Notes: generated from the sequence alone by a model not told the origin. Numbered from the stretch's first letter, positions 8,549 to 18,055 are shown. The stretch is DNA of 64,000 nt from JAUIET01 sp039111475 (GCA_039111475.1 JBCCIP010000005.1:105235-169234); one strand, 5' to 3'. Program-made: numbers and translations.

Positions 8549-10975
8549 ATGTCGGACGAAAGCCCAATAGATTCATTGATTTACAACGAAATAGATGCCG
8601 AAACAGACGGTTTAGTTGACGAGCAGGGGCGCGATGGCTTTACGCTCGCAAAGCCAGACGACGTACTGCCCGATAAACTCTTTATTCTGCCTATTTCCGG
8701 CCGGCCATTCTTTCCGGCCCAAATTCAGCCCGTAGTGGTGAATAAGGAGCGCTGGAAATCAACGCTTAGGCGGGTTGCGAAAACACCACACGCCACGCTG
8801 GGATTGGTATACGTTGGTGATGAAGACCCCGATAAAGTCAATACCGACGATCTACCTCTGATGGGTTGTGCGGTGAAAATTCATTCTGCAGTCGCGGATG
8901 AGGAACAGCTGCAGTTTGTGGCACAGGGCCTAAAGCGCTTCCAGATCCAGCGTTGGTACAAGGATGAGCCGCCGTTAATAGCGCAGGTTAGTTATCCAGC
9001 TGCTGATACAGACGACAGCGATGGCGTCAAGGCGTATGCAATGGCCATTGTCAAAGCCATCAAAGACCTGCTGCCTTTGAACCCGTTGTATACCGAAGAG
9101 CTTAAAAACTATCTGAGTCGTTTCAGCCCAAATGACCCTTCGCCACTTACTGACTTTGCTGCCGCTATTACGTCTGCAAAAGGAGCTGCGCTTCAGGAAG
9201 TGCTGGAAACCATTCCTCTGCAGGAACGGATGGAGAAAGTCCTTGTCTTGTTACGCAATGAAATGGAAGTGGCTGAACTACAGACCTCGATTACGGCGCG
9301 CATTAATGAGCAAGTCAGCGATAACCAACGAGAGTTCTTTCTTCGCGAGCAATTGAAGATTATTCAGAAAGAACTGGGTATTTCCAAAGATGACCGCACC
9401 GCGGATGGCGATCAGTTTCGCGAACGTCTTGACGCGCTTAATCCGCCAGAGCACGCGCTGAAAAAAATAGAGGAAGAACTGCACAAACTATCTGTACTTG
9501 ATTCAGGTTCACCTGAATACGGCGTAACCCGTAATTATCTGGATTGGGCAACCTCAGTCCCCTGGGGTATTTACTCAGAGGACAGGCTTGATCTGGCCCA
9601 TGCACAGCAAGTGCTTGATGCGCATCATGACGGTCTTGATGACGTGAAAGACCGAATCAAGGAGTTTCTGGCGGTTGGCGTTTATAAAGGCGAAATAGCG
9701 GGTTCTATCTTACTGCTGGTGGGCCCCCCAGGTGTGGGTAAAACCTCAATAGGTCGTTCAATTGCTGATGCTCTGGACAGGAAGTTCTATCGATTCAGCC
9801 TGGGTGGCATGCGTGATGAAGCCGAAATTAAAGGCCATAGGCGAACTTATATTGGCGCCATGCCTGGAAAATTTGTACAGGCACTAAAGCAGGTTAAAGT
9901 ATCCAACCCTGTCATCATGCTTGACGAGATAGACAAGATAGGCGCCTCTTATCAAGGCGATCCCGCATCGGCATTGCTAGAAGTATTGGATCCGGAACAG
10001 AATGCTCAGTTTCTTGATCATTACATAGATCTGCCAATTGATTTGTCGAAAGTTCTGTTTGTGTGCACTGCCAACCAACTGGACTCTATTCCAGGTCCAT
10101 TGCTTGATCGTATGGAAACTATTCGCCTGGCTGGTTACATAACGGAAGAAAAGCTGGCAATCGCAAAAAATCATCTGTGGCCAAAAGCACTTAAACAAGC
10201 CGGTGTCAAAGCGCGACAGCTGCGCATTAATCAGGGTGCATTACGACTGCTGATTGAAGGATATGCAAGAGAGGCGGGCGTGCGAAACCTGGAGAAGCAG
10301 CTTAAGCGAATTATTCGAAAAGCGATCATGCAGTTCCTGAAAGAACCGGACATAGCAATACGCATAGGCAAGGAGCAGGTTGAAGAGTACCTTGGCCCGC
10401 CATTGTTTCGGCAAGAACGAGTCATGTCTGGTATTGGGGTGGTCACTGGCTTAGCGTGGACCAGCATGGGTGGTGCAACTCTGCCCATGGAAGCAACCCG
10501 AATTCACACCGACAATCGCGGTTTCAAGTTGACGGGAAAGCTTGGCGATGTGATGCGTGAATCGGCAGAAATTGCCTATAGCTATGTGATATCGAATCTA
10601 TCGAAATACAATTGTGACCTTGAGTTTTTCGACAAGTCTTATATTCATCTTCATGTTCCTGAGGGCGCCACGCCAAAAGATGGGCCCAGCGCTGGGGTAA
10701 CAATGACCACAGCGCTGATTTCACTGGCCAGAAATCAAAAAGTAAGCAGACCGCTGGCTATGACTGGAGAAATCACTTTAACCGGTCAGGTACTTGCCGT
10801 GGGTGGAATACGAGAAAAAGTAATTGCGGCACGACGTAGTAAAATTAAGGAACTAATTCTGCCTGAGGCATGTCGTAGGGACTTTGACGAATTACCGGAT
10901 TATTTACGCAAAGGTCTAACAGTTCATTTTGCTGAGCACTACGACCAGGTATTTGATATCGTTTTTGCTAAATAA
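8549..10975 (+). CDS. lon: ATP-dependent protease Lon (LonA type)
   Basis: Cytoplasmic AAA+ serine protease that degrades misfolded and regulatory proteins. The 808-aa protein has an N-terminal LON substrate domain (~45-240), a helical linker (QREFFLREQLKIIQKELG), an AAA+ module with Walker A GPPGVGKT at 392-399 and Walker B VIMLDEID at 455-462, and a C-terminal protease with the Ser/Lys dyad S714 (PKDGPSAGV) and K757 (GIREKVIAA). The 40-residue acidic extension before the LON domain and the sequence LPISGRPFFPAQ suggest the AsrA-like second Lon of pseudomonads rather than the clpX-linked one; no clpX or hup flanks it. A purine-rich site (AGAGAG) precedes the ATG. Confidence 0.96.
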   Translation: MSDESPIDSLIYNEIDAETDGLVDEQGRDGFTLAKPDDVLPDKLFILPISGRPFFPAQIQPVVVNKERWKSTLRRVAKTPHATLGLVYVGDEDPDKVNTDDLPLMGCAVKIHSAVADEEQLQFVAQGLKRFQIQRWYKDEPPLIAQVSYPAADTDDSDGVKAYAMAIVKAIKDLLPLNPLYTEELKNYLSRFSPNDPSPLTDFAAAITSAKGAALQEVLETIPLQERMEKVLVLLRNEMEVAELQTSITARINEQVSDNQREFFLREQLKIIQKELGISKDDRTADGDQFRERLDALNPPEHALKKIEEELHKLSVLDSGSPEYGVTRNYLDWATSVPWGIYSEDRLDLAHAQQVLDAHHDGLDDVKDRIKEFLAVGVYKGEIAGSILLLVGPPGVGKTSIGRSIADALDRKFYRFSLGGMRDEAEIKGHRRTYIGAMPGKFVQALKQVKVSNPVIMLDEIDKIGASYQGDPASALLEVLDPEQNAQFLDHYIDLPIDLSKVLFVCTANQLDSIPGPLLDRMETIRLAGYITEEKLAIAKNHLWPKALKQAGVKARQLRINQGALRLLIEGYAREAGVRNLEKQLKRIIRKAIMQFLKEPDIAIRIGKEQVEEYLGPPLFRQERVMSGIGVVTGLAWTSMGGATLPMEATRIHTDNRGFKLTGKLGDVMRESAEIAYSYVISNLSKYNCDLEFFDKSYIHLHVPEGATPKDGPSAGVTMTTALISLARNQKVSRPLAMTGEITLTGQVLAVGGIREKVIAARRSKIKELILPEACRRDFDELPDYLRKGLTVHFAEHYDQVFDIVFAK

Positions 10976-11027
10976 TATTGAGACAGACTTGCTTTGTAAG
11001 GCGCTTTCAGCCAAACTTAGCGCAGTT

Positions 11028-11078
11028 AAACGGCTAAAGTTTTTCGGTTTTTAAAACCATCAAACCTTGGCCGTTTTT
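11028..11078 (+). terminator. possible terminator after lon
   Basis: Arms AAACGGC (11028-11034) and GCCGTTT (11070-11076) pair, and a smaller GGTTTTTAAAACC palindrome sits in the loop. A T-run ends the structure at 11074-11078. It begins about 50 bp after the lon stop. The long loop makes it weaker than the two terminators further downstream. Confidence 0.45.
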
Positions 11079-11120
11079 AGTCTTCGGATAATGTTTGGTG
11101 TTACACGCAATTTATTGAAC

Positions 11121-11282
11121 ATGACTCAGTTATTGAAACAAAACACATTTATTGACAACGCTGCTCCGGCAGCCTTGGCCATTTGTGCTTATTGTCATAC
11201 ATGGCACGTAAGCATGTGTGACCTGTTGTGTGCAAGTGAGTTAGGTCGCGTGAAAAACACACTATTGGAGCCAGGGGGATAG
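11121..11282 (+). CDS. possible 53-aa Cys/His-containing peptide, or part of a small RNA
   Basis: An ATG frame gives a 53-aa peptide, TQLLKQNTFIDNAAP at the start, then CAYCHTWHVSMCDLLC, whose four cysteines and two histidines could bind metal. There is no Shine-Dalgarno at the ATG and I recognise no homologue. The stretch ends just before a strong terminator (11312-11346), so the 10976-11422 gap could instead carry a short untranslated RNA. Weak promoter-like elements TTGGCC (11068) and TAATGT (11090) with a 16-nt spacer are the only initiation signal I see. Confidence 0.25.
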   Translation: MTQLLKQNTFIDNAAPAALAICAYCHTWHVSMCDLLCASELGRVKNTLLEPGG

Positions 11283-11311
11283 TCGCTTAAGACTAATGCT
11301 TTAAGAACAGC

Positions 11312-11346
11312 AGCCCCCGCGAACCAAGTTCCCGGGGGTTTTTTCG
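11312..11346 (+). terminator. intrinsic terminator
   Basis: GC-rich stem AGCCCCCG (11312-11319) pairs with CGGGGGTT (11333-11340, one G-T wobble), followed by TTTTTTCG. It lies about 370 bp after lon and 80 bp before the next gene. A second, distinct transcript between lon and the MFS gene would explain it. Confidence 0.75.
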
Positions 11347-11422
11347 TTTCTGGGCCGACATTTTAAGACAACATAGGCAATGGATGCTTCGCGAATAAGG
11401 AAGTATTCAGAAGGTGAATATC

Positions 11423-12676
11423 ATGGAACGCGCATTGATACAGAACATATTGAAAATTTATGGCATAGGTGTATGCCACGCGCTGCAGTTGATTATTCCA
11501 GTGTTCGTGCCGTTGCTTCTGGGCAAAGGCTTAAGCATGAGTGAGATTCTGCAGACACAGGCGGCTTTTGCGCTGACAGTTGCCGTATTCGAGGTTCCGT
11601 CAGGTTATCTCGCCGATGTGTATGGCCGTAAGGTAAGCCTGTGCCTCTCTGCCTTGTTAATGCTGCTGAGCTATGCCTGTCTGTATTCCGCTGAAACCTT
11701 TGTCGACTTCATCGTTTTCGAAGTCGTTATGGGTGTTGCTTTGAGCCTTAGCTCCGGTTCAGACATGGCGATGTTGTTTGATTCGCAGCTGGCGTTACAA
11801 AAATTGAACAAGAAATTCAACTTACCGGCGTCGGTTGGAAAATTGGTGGCTCTGACTTCGGTAGCGGAAGGAGTTGCCGCCTTAACGGCGAGCGTTGTCT
11901 TTCTGAGCTTCGATGTTGCACCCGCATATGACACCTTGCTAAGTTTGCAATTGCTGCTGGGTGTACCGCCGTTGCTGCTGTCGCTAACACTGATTGAGCC
12001 GCCTCGATCCATAGGGTCTGGCGGGCACAGTGACAACGCTAGAGCAATAGCCACTACTCTGGTATATGGCGACCGTATTGTGCTTTGGAGCGCAATCAGT
12101 ACCGTCAGTTTTGGTTTGGTCGCATTACTGGCGTTCTGGACATTCCAGAGATACTGGGAGTTGCAATCGGTACCCCTGGAATACTTTGGATTCTTGTGGG
12201 CGCTGCATTGCTTGATACGCGGCGTGAGCGCGCACTGGGCGTCAGCGCTTGAGCGAATGGCTGGTAGTGCTCGGCTTATCTTAGCAACGGCTGCTTTTAC
12301 TGTTGTCGCGTTTCTGGGTATGGCCGGACTCTCGGGTTGGGCCGGTGTGGCGTGTGCTCTATTGTTCCCGGTGTGTCGCGGCTTAAACTCCGTACTGTTG
12401 TATGACGCGCTTAACAATCGGGTAGACAGTGCGTTTCGGGCCACCATTAACTCGGTATTGAACCTGGCCATCAGAGCAGCATTTATTGTTGCCGGGCCTT
12501 TACTAGGGTTTGCTGTGGATCATTTGGGCATGCAGGCGTCATTGCTGGCTCTGGCGGCACTGAGTTTTGCGTTGCTTGGAGCGTCGGTTTTCGCGCTCTG
12601 CAGAGCGATTGCGAAAACCAGTACGCCACTTGAGGCGCTTGATGTCTCAGAAGAGTCGACGATTTTGGAACAGTAA
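11423..12676 (+). CDS. MFS transporter
   Basis: 417-aa polytopic membrane protein with about 12 hydrophobic segments. The loop 2-3 motif of the major facilitator superfamily is visible as GYLADVYGRKVSL. Substrate cannot be told. The ATG at 11423 is preferred because AAGG at 11411-11414 is correctly spaced; an in-frame GTG at 11414 overlaps this site. A strong terminator directly follows, so the gene is probably monocistronic. Confidence 0.82.
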   Translation: MERALIQNILKIYGIGVCHALQLIIPVFVPLLLGKGLSMSEILQTQAAFALTVAVFEVPSGYLADVYGRKVSLCLSALLMLLSYACLYSAETFVDFIVFEVVMGVALSLSSGSDMAMLFDSQLALQKLNKKFNLPASVGKLVALTSVAEGVAALTASVVFLSFDVAPAYDTLLSLQLLLGVPPLLLSLTLIEPPRSIGSGGHSDNARAIATTLVYGDRIVLWSAISTVSFGLVALLAFWTFQRYWELQSVPLEYFGFLWALHCLIRGVSAHWASALERMAGSARLILATAAFTVVAFLGMAGLSGWAGVACALLFPVCRGLNSVLLYDALNNRVDSAFRATINSVLNLAIRAAFIVAGPLLGFAVDHLGMQASLLALAALSFALLGASVFALCRAIAKTSTPLEALDVSEESTILEQ

Positions 12677-12697
12677 TGGCGACCTGTACAAACCAAC

Positions 12698-12727
12698 GCG
12701 TGCACGGTAACGTGCACGCACTTTTTT
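12698..12727 (+). terminator. strong intrinsic terminator
   Basis: Perfect 9-bp stem GCGTGCACG (12698-12706) with CGTGCACGC (12711-12719), GTAA tetraloop, then ACTTTTTT. It ends the MFS transcript only 17 bp before the ATG of the next gene. Confidence 0.9.
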
Positions 12728-12743
12728 CCAGATTGGGTATTCA

Positions 12744-13499
12744 ATGGAGATTTGGCAGCTACTGCTACTGACCTTGACGGGGATAGCCGCTGGTTTTATG
12801 AATGTAATGGCCGGTGGAGGGTCTTTGTTAACCGTACCCGCCATGCTGTTTCTCGATATACCTGGCCCCGTCGCAAACGGGACCAATCGCATCGCAATTG
12901 TTGCGCAGAATATCACCGCCGTTATCACGTTTTTCAGGAAAGGTTTTTCCGACTTTAAATTGAGCCTGAGTCTAGCGGCGGCGGCGGTACCTGGTGCCAT
13001 TATTGGAGCTAAAATCGGCACTGAGCTGCAAGGCGTCTGGTTTGAGCGCGTTGTAGCAGCGGTGATGGTAGTAGTCATGATATTAATGGCAACAGACAAG
13101 AAGCGAAAAGCAGATCCAGGCAACCTTGCAGTGCCTTTGAGCAAAACAAGGTTGATAACAGGCCATTTCTGCATGTTCGGTGCCGGTATCTGGGGCGGAT
13201 TTATCCAGTTAGGCGTTGGTTTTATCTTGATGCCCATTCTGCACAGAGTTATGCAACTGAATCTGGTCACGGTCAACATGCATAAAGTATTTATTGTGCT
13301 CGTCTACACCATTGCGGCATTGCTGGTTTTTGCAACCCAGGTTGAAATTCTGTGGATTGTTGGCTTGTGCCTTGCCGTTGGCAATTCGGTTGGTGGCTGG
13401 CTGGGGGCGCATGTCACGATTGAGCATGGGGATGCGATTATTCGGCGCGTGTTTAACTTGGTTCTCGCGGCGTTAATTATCAAGCTGCTGATCTTCTAG
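12744..13499 (+). CDS. TauE/SafE family (DUF81) anion exporter
   Basis: 251-aa membrane protein of the TauE/SafE family, which exports sulfite, sulfoacetate or other small organic anions. It has about seven to eight hydrophobic segments. The N-terminal repeat GIAAGFMNVMAGGGSLLTVP and the GTNRIAIVAQN segment are characteristic. The gene begins just after the upstream terminator, so it needs its own promoter; the T-rich terminator tail leaves little room for one. The 54-aa membrane peptide follows 28 bp downstream on the same strand. Confidence 0.88.
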   Translation: MEIWQLLLLTLTGIAAGFMNVMAGGGSLLTVPAMLFLDIPGPVANGTNRIAIVAQNITAVITFFRKGFSDFKLSLSLAAAAVPGAIIGAKIGTELQGVWFERVVAAVMVVVMILMATDKKRKADPGNLAVPLSKTRLITGHFCMFGAGIWGGFIQLGVGFILMPILHRVMQLNLVTVNMHKVFIVLVYTIAALLVFATQVEILWIVGLCLAVGNSVGGWLGAHVTIEHGDAIIRRVFNLVLAALIIKLLIF

Positions 13500-13527
13500 C
13501 GGTTTGCTATATCAAGGGTGACTCATT

Positions 13528-13692
13528 GTGAATGAAGAATTGAAAACTGTTTTGTTTATTGTGCTTGCCGTACTAATGGTCGGCGGCATTATGCGCTCGT
13601 CATGGCGCATGCTCAAAAACAGTGAACGTATGCTGGAAGATGTTGATCGCAGCAAGTTGAAGAAACTAAAAGATGATGGTTGGGATGACTGA
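13528..13692 (+). CDS. 54-aa single-span membrane peptide
   Basis: A GTG frame preceded by AAGGG (13514-13518, 9-nt spacing) encodes a 54-aa peptide. A polar N-terminus is followed by one hydrophobic helix (LKTVLFIVLAVLMVGGIM) and a charged tail (SKLKKLKDDGWDD). Start, ribosome site and membrane topology are coherent. It lies 28 bp after the TauE/SafE gene on the same strand and may be co-expressed. No family recognised. Confidence 0.6.
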   Translation: MNEELKTVLFIVLAVLMVGGIMRSSWRMLKNSERMLEDVDRSKLKKLKDDGWDD

Positions 13693-13765
13693 ACACTGCA
13701 AATACCACGTTCAGATATGATCAAACCAAATCAAAAAGTATCAATTTGAAATCATGTGTCTTTGC

Positions 13766-15622
13766 TTAGGGGCTGCTGGCTCGTTGTTCGTCGCGAAATT
13801 GCAAATCTGCTAAGCGTTTATACAGCGGCGAGCTTTTGACCAGACTGGCGTGCGTGCCCTGAGCTACTAACTGCCCCCGATCCATCACCGCAATTTTATT
13901 GGCATGCAATACAGTTGCGAGTCGATGCGCGATAATGACTGTAGTTCGATCACGCATGATTTCTTCAAGGGCTTGTTGAATTTGGTGTTCACTTTCCGCA
14001 TCCAGCGCACTGGTTGCTTCGTCCAGTAAGAGTAAGCGTGGATTCTTGAGCAGCGCTCTGGCAATAGCAACGCGCTGGCGCTGCCCCCCGGATAATTGCA
14101 CGCCGCGCTCGCCCAGATAACTACTATAGCCTTGCGGTAGCTGCATAATAAAGTCATGCGCATGCGCTGCTTTTGCGGCTGCAACCACTTCTGTGTCGCT
14201 GGCTTCAGGATTACCATAGCGAATATTGCTGGCAACGTTTGTTGAAAACAACGCAGGTTGCTGAGCAACTACAGCGATTTGCTGTCGATATTCCCGTGGA
14301 TCAAATTCGCGAATATTGATGCCGCCAAATTCGATAGCGCCTGACTGCGGATCATAGAAGCGCTGAAGCAACTCGAACACCGTCGATTTTCCCGATCCAG
14401 AGGGCCCAACCAACGCCAGACTTTTGCCATCCTCTACTTCCAGCGAAAAGTCTTTGAGTGCGGCAGTTTCCGGCCGAGCAGGGTAGGCAAAGCTTACATT
14501 GCTAAGCTTCGCGTGTGGAGCTACTGAAGCGGCGTTTGCGAATGGTTTGGCGGGAGCAATAATTTCAATGGGCACGTTCATTAGCTCGAGCAAGCGCTCT
14601 GTGGCACCCGCCGCCCTTTGCAGTTCACCGTAAACTTCCGACAGGGTGCCAACCGCCATGCCGACCATTAACGCGTAGAAAACGAAAGCACCCAATTCAC
14701 CAGCAGTCATGGTTCCATTCAATACATCATGGCCACCGGCCCAGAGCATGCTGGCGAGACCTGCAAACATTATGACGATGGCAATGGCAATCATCACTGC
14801 ACGCTGGATGATGCGCTTTCGGGCAATCTTAAAGGCCGACTCCACTTCTTTGCCAAATGCTTGCTTTTCCAGCGGTTCTTGCGCAAAGCTCTGCACGGTC
14901 TTGATGTTCTGAATCGCTTCACCTGCGTAACTGCCTACCCCGGCAATACTGTCCTGGCTTTTGCGCGACAAGTCTCGGACCTTTCTACCCACCGCAAAGA
15001 TAGGCAGAATCACCAGCGGTACTGCTGCCATAACAATGAGAGTCAACTTGAGATTGGTGATCAGGAGAATGATCAGCGCGCCAACCAACATTACCGTATT
15101 GCGCAAAGCCAGCGATAACGAGCTGCCGATAATCGATTGCAATATGGTGGTATCTGCGGTGAGGCGAGACATAATCTCGCCGCTCAGATTGGTCTCAAAG
15201 TAACTCGGGTGCAAATTGATTATGTGGTCAAACACAGCTTGGCGCAGGTCGGCAGATACGCGTTCTCCTAGCCATGATACAAGGTAAAACCGCAGCGAAC
15301 TGCCCAGCGCCATTAATGTGGCCAGACCCATAATGATGCCGATCGCGTAGTTCAATCGATCACCGCTACTGGACACAAAGCCGCCATCTATCATCAAGCG
15401 CACACCTTGACCGATTGATAGCGTGATAGCTGCTGTAAACAACAATGCGGCAGCCGCAGCAACCACAGTGCCTGCATAAGGCTTGAGGAATTGCAGCAGG
15501 CTGCTGAATATCGCCAGGCTGGCTTTGCCTTTTGGTCGATTGTCGGGATCCTGTATCGACTCTTGCTGCTTGTTGTTGGTAGCGTTCAGATGCATTCCCT
15601 CTTGCTGCGGGGTATTGGACAC
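13766..15622 (-). CDS. MsbA-type ABC exporter (fused permease and ATPase)
   Basis: Half-size exporter of the ABCB/MsbA-related type, about 618 aa, acting as a homodimer in the inner membrane. Six membrane segments occupy residues ~35-330. The ATPase domain has Walker A GPSGSGKST (~residue 400), signature LSGGQRQR (~510), Walker B LLLLDEATSALD and the switch AHRL. The GTG at 15622 is chosen because AGGA lies 8 nt upstream; the frame extends 13 codons further to another GTG without a ribosome site. Substrate unknown; homologues are annotated as lipid or multidrug exporters. It is divergent from the esterase gene. Confidence 0.88.
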   Translation of the reverse strand: MSNTPQQEGMHLNATNNKQQESIQDPDNRPKGKASLAIFSSLLQFLKPYAGTVVAAAAALLFTAAITLSIGQGVRLMIDGGFVSSSGDRLNYAIGIIMGLATLMALGSSLRFYLVSWLGERVSADLRQAVFDHIINLHPSYFETNLSGEIMSRLTADTTILQSIIGSSLSLALRNTVMLVGALIILLITNLKLTLIVMAAVPLVILPIFAVGRKVRDLSRKSQDSIAGVGSYAGEAIQNIKTVQSFAQEPLEKQAFGKEVESAFKIARKRIIQRAVMIAIAIVIMFAGLASMLWAGGHDVLNGTMTAGELGAFVFYALMVGMAVGTLSEVYGELQRAAGATERLLELMNVPIEIIAPAKPFANAASVAPHAKLSNVSFAYPARPETAALKDFSLEVEDGKSLALVGPSGSGKSTVFELLQRFYDPQSGAIEFGGINIREFDPREYRQQIAVVAQQPALFSTNVASNIRYGNPEASDTEVVAAAKAAHAHDFIMQLPQGYSSYLGERGVQLSGGQRQRVAIARALLKNPRLLLLDEATSALDAESEHQIQQALEEIMRDRTTVIIAHRLATVLHANKIAVMDRGQLVAQGTHASLVKSSPLYKRLADLQFRDEQRASSP

Positions 15623-15747
15623 GCCTGTTTTCCTGCTTTGGTTAATCCGACATTTTCGCACACTTCTGCAGTGTGCTGCTGGTCAGGCTGAAACTGTTGT
15701 AGACTAATGCGGCACTTAATCGGGATCCAGGGAGTCACTGAACAAGT

Positions 15748-16881
15748 ATGCGATACCTCTGGCTTACATGCGAATCCGTGATCGGGACGCCAGTTCGCAA
15801 GTTGATCCAAGTCACTTGCTGTGCGCTGGTGATGCTTTTGAGTTTGGGATTCCAGGCCTCTTTGGCAAGTGAACAACCAATACCCGCGAAATACCCCGTA
15901 CCTCGCCACGTCAGTGAGCAGGCGCAGGCCATTCTGAGCCGACCTGTGTTAATGGAAGGCCGGCTGGTTCGCCCATCAACTGCTGAGCAATGGCAGCGGC
16001 TCATACGCCAACAGGGCTTGCGTGTGCAACCGCAGATCGAGCGCCTGAAATCTGCACCAATAAACGTAGAAAAAACTCAAATGGGTGGGGTCACCGTCAG
16101 GGTAATAACGCCTGAGCGGATTCCTGCGGCCAGGCAAGATAAAGTACTGATTGCCTTGCATGGCGGTGCCTATGTTTTCTTTGGTGGCGACGCCAGCGTG
16201 CTGGAGGCGGCCAGTATCGCGCTTGCCGGCCAATACAAAGTCATAGCGGTTGATTACCGAATGCCGCCAGTGCATCCTTTTCCTTATGCGGTAGACGATT
16301 CTGTCGCAGTGTACCGAGCCCTGCTGGAAACGACGCCCGCAGAGAATGTTGCGGTATTTGGTACCAGTGCTGGGGGCAGCCTGACCGCGTCTATGATTGT
16401 GAGCGCCAGAGATCAGGGTTTGCCTTTGCCTGCCGCCGCTTATCTGAATACCCCCTGGGCTGACTTATCCAAAACAGGCGATAGCTATGTGACAAATGAA
16501 GCCGTTGACCCTGTATTACCGGTGTACGGCGGGGCGCTAGCGGCCGCAGCCGAGGTATATGCAGGCGCAGAAGATTTGAAGCATCCTCTCGTGTCGCCAG
16601 TATATGCCGATTACACGAAAGGTTTTCCGCCAAGCTTGCTGATTACCGGTACGCGTGATTTATTGCTTAGCAGTACGGTGCGCCTACATCGAGTGCTGCG
16701 AGAAGCCGGTATTGACGCTGATTTACATGTTTTTGATGCCATGTGGCATGCATTTACTGCCAATACGGAGATGCCCGAGGCGAAGAGAGCTCAGCGTATC
16801 GTTCTGGATTTTCTGGATGCCCACTTATTGACCCAAAGCGATAACGCGCCTGCCGGCCTTGCCACGTCACTAAAAAAATGA
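15748..16881 (+). CDS. exported alpha/beta hydrolase (HSL-type esterase/lipase)
   Basis: 377-aa predicted periplasmic or secreted esterase. A signal peptide covers residues ~1-40 (RKLIQVTCCALVMLLSLG, cleavage near ASLA-SEQ). The oxyanion motif is HGGAY at 138-142, the nucleophile S207 sits in GTSAGGS, and D304 (GTRDLL) and H334 (MWHAF) complete the triad. This matches the hormone-sensitive-lipase family with HGGA instead of HGGG. Natural substrate unknown. It is probably expressed alone; ada follows 79 bp later. Confidence 0.85.
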   Translation: MRYLWLTCESVIGTPVRKLIQVTCCALVMLLSLGFQASLASEQPIPAKYPVPRHVSEQAQAILSRPVLMEGRLVRPSTAEQWQRLIRQQGLRVQPQIERLKSAPINVEKTQMGGVTVRVITPERIPAARQDKVLIALHGGAYVFFGGDASVLEAASIALAGQYKVIAVDYRMPPVHPFPYAVDDSVAVYRALLETTPAENVAVFGTSAGGSLTASMIVSARDQGLPLPAAAYLNTPWADLSKTGDSYVTNEAVDPVLPVYGGALAAAAEVYAGAEDLKHPLVSPVYADYTKGFPPSLLITGTRDLLLSSTVRLHRVLREAGIDADLHVFDAMWHAFTANTEMPEAKRAQRIVLDFLDAHLLTQSDNAPAGLATSLKK

Positions 16882-16960
16882 GTGTTCAGTTTTCGGCTGC
16901 ACCTGAGTGTTATTCACAGCACACTATCGCTCTCTAAACTGATTATTCGGGAGCCAGGAA

Positions 16961-18055
16961 ATGTTAGCCATCAAACAGTCGGAGTCAGTAACAATGAGTC
17001 TGCCCAGTGACGACACAATGTATAACGCTCTGCTGGAGCGTGACGCCCACTATGAAGGTGTTTTTATTGTGGGTGTTACAACAACCGGTATTTATTGTCG
17101 GCCGGTGTGTACTGCGCGCAAACCATTGAGAAAAAATGTACAGTTTTTTAGTAACCGAGAAGAGGCCAGAAGGGCAGGGTTTCGTGCTTGCAAAGTGTGT
17201 AAACCGGATACCCTGGCCGGAAGCGAGCCAGAATGGCTGATCAGATTGCAAGATCGCCTGGCCAGTAATGAGCGAATCAGTGACGCTGATTTGCGTAAAA
17301 TGGGCACTGATCCGGCGCGGGTCAGGCGTTGGTTTAATAAGCACTACGGTACGACGTTTCAAGCATGGCAGCGCGCTCGTCGACTGTCGGCGGCACACGA
17401 CGCTCTGCAAGCCAATAACAGCGTAACTGATACAGCATTCGCCAGTGGTTTTGAATCCTTAAGCGGTTTCGGTGAGGCTTTTCAACGGGTCGCTGGTTGT
17501 TCACCAAAAGCGGGGAAAAACACCAGGCTTGTTAAAGTAAAGCGACTGTTGAGTCCGCTGGGGCCAATGTTTGCAGCCGCGAGTGACGACGGTTTATGTC
17601 TGCTGGAGTTTGATGACCGTACGGCCATGGAGCACCAGCTTAGCCGCCTGCAGCGCATGTTGGGTGCTCAATTCGTTGCCGGTGAACATCCTGTGTTTGA
17701 TTTGCTGGAACAGCAGCTCACTGCCTATTTTAAAGGCGAACTATTGCGGTTCAGTGTTCCATTGCAATTCGCCGGAACGGACTTTCAACAAAAGGCTTGG
17801 CAAGCTCTGGTTGATATTCCTTACGGTGAAACTCGAAGTTACTCCGATCAGGCGCTGGCGATTGGCAAGCCAAGTGCAGTGCGTGCAGTTGCCAAGGCCA
17901 ACGGGCAGAATGCGTTGGCGATAATTGTGCCCTGCCACAGAGTAGTCGGTAAAGATGGCAAGCTAACCGGGTATGCAGGTGGACTTTGGCGTAAGCAAAA
18001 ACTGCTGGCGCTTGAGCGCTCCGCGGTTCAAGCTGATTCAGCGCGCCGTTGTTAA
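16961..18055 (+). CDS. ada: Ada: methylphosphotriester sensor / O6-methylguanine-DNA methyltransferase
   Basis: Bifunctional DNA-alkylation repair protein and activator, 364 aa. The N-terminal zinc domain has C46, C50, C77 and C80 (YCRPVC, ACKVC). An AraC-type HTH follows (~90-185, DTAFASGFESLSGFGEAF). The C-terminal methyltransferase carries C325 in VPCHRV. The ATG at 16961 has GGAG 7 nt upstream; a second in-frame ATG at 16994 also has GGAG, and both are possible. I found no clear Ada box upstream. The stop overlaps the convergent secreted-protein gene by four bases. Confidence 0.95.
   Translation: MLAIKQSESVTMSLPSDDTMYNALLERDAHYEGVFIVGVTTTGIYCRPVCTARKPLRKNVQFFSNREEARRAGFRACKVCKPDTLAGSEPEWLIRLQDRLASNERISDADLRKMGTDPARVRRWFNKHYGTTFQAWQRARRLSAAHDALQANNSVTDTAFASGFESLSGFGEAFQRVAGCSPKAGKNTRLVKVKRLLSPLGPMFAAASDDGLCLLEFDDRTAMEHQLSRLQRMLGAQFVAGEHPVFDLLEQQLTAYFKGELLRFSVPLQFAGTDFQQKAWQALVDIPYGETRSYSDQALAIGKPSAVRAVAKANGQNALAIIVPCHRVVGKDGKLTGYAGGLWRKQKLLALERSAVQADSARRC

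Noticed and set aside
11671..12471. 266-codon open frame on the minus strand
   Set aside because: It lies wholly antisense to the MFS transporter, whose helices and motifs are clear; its product is Ser/Thr/Pro-rich and matches nothing.
12647..13279. 210-codon minus-strand open frame
   Set aside because: It is antisense to the TauE/SafE gene and runs across a strong terminator; the composition is that of a shadow frame.
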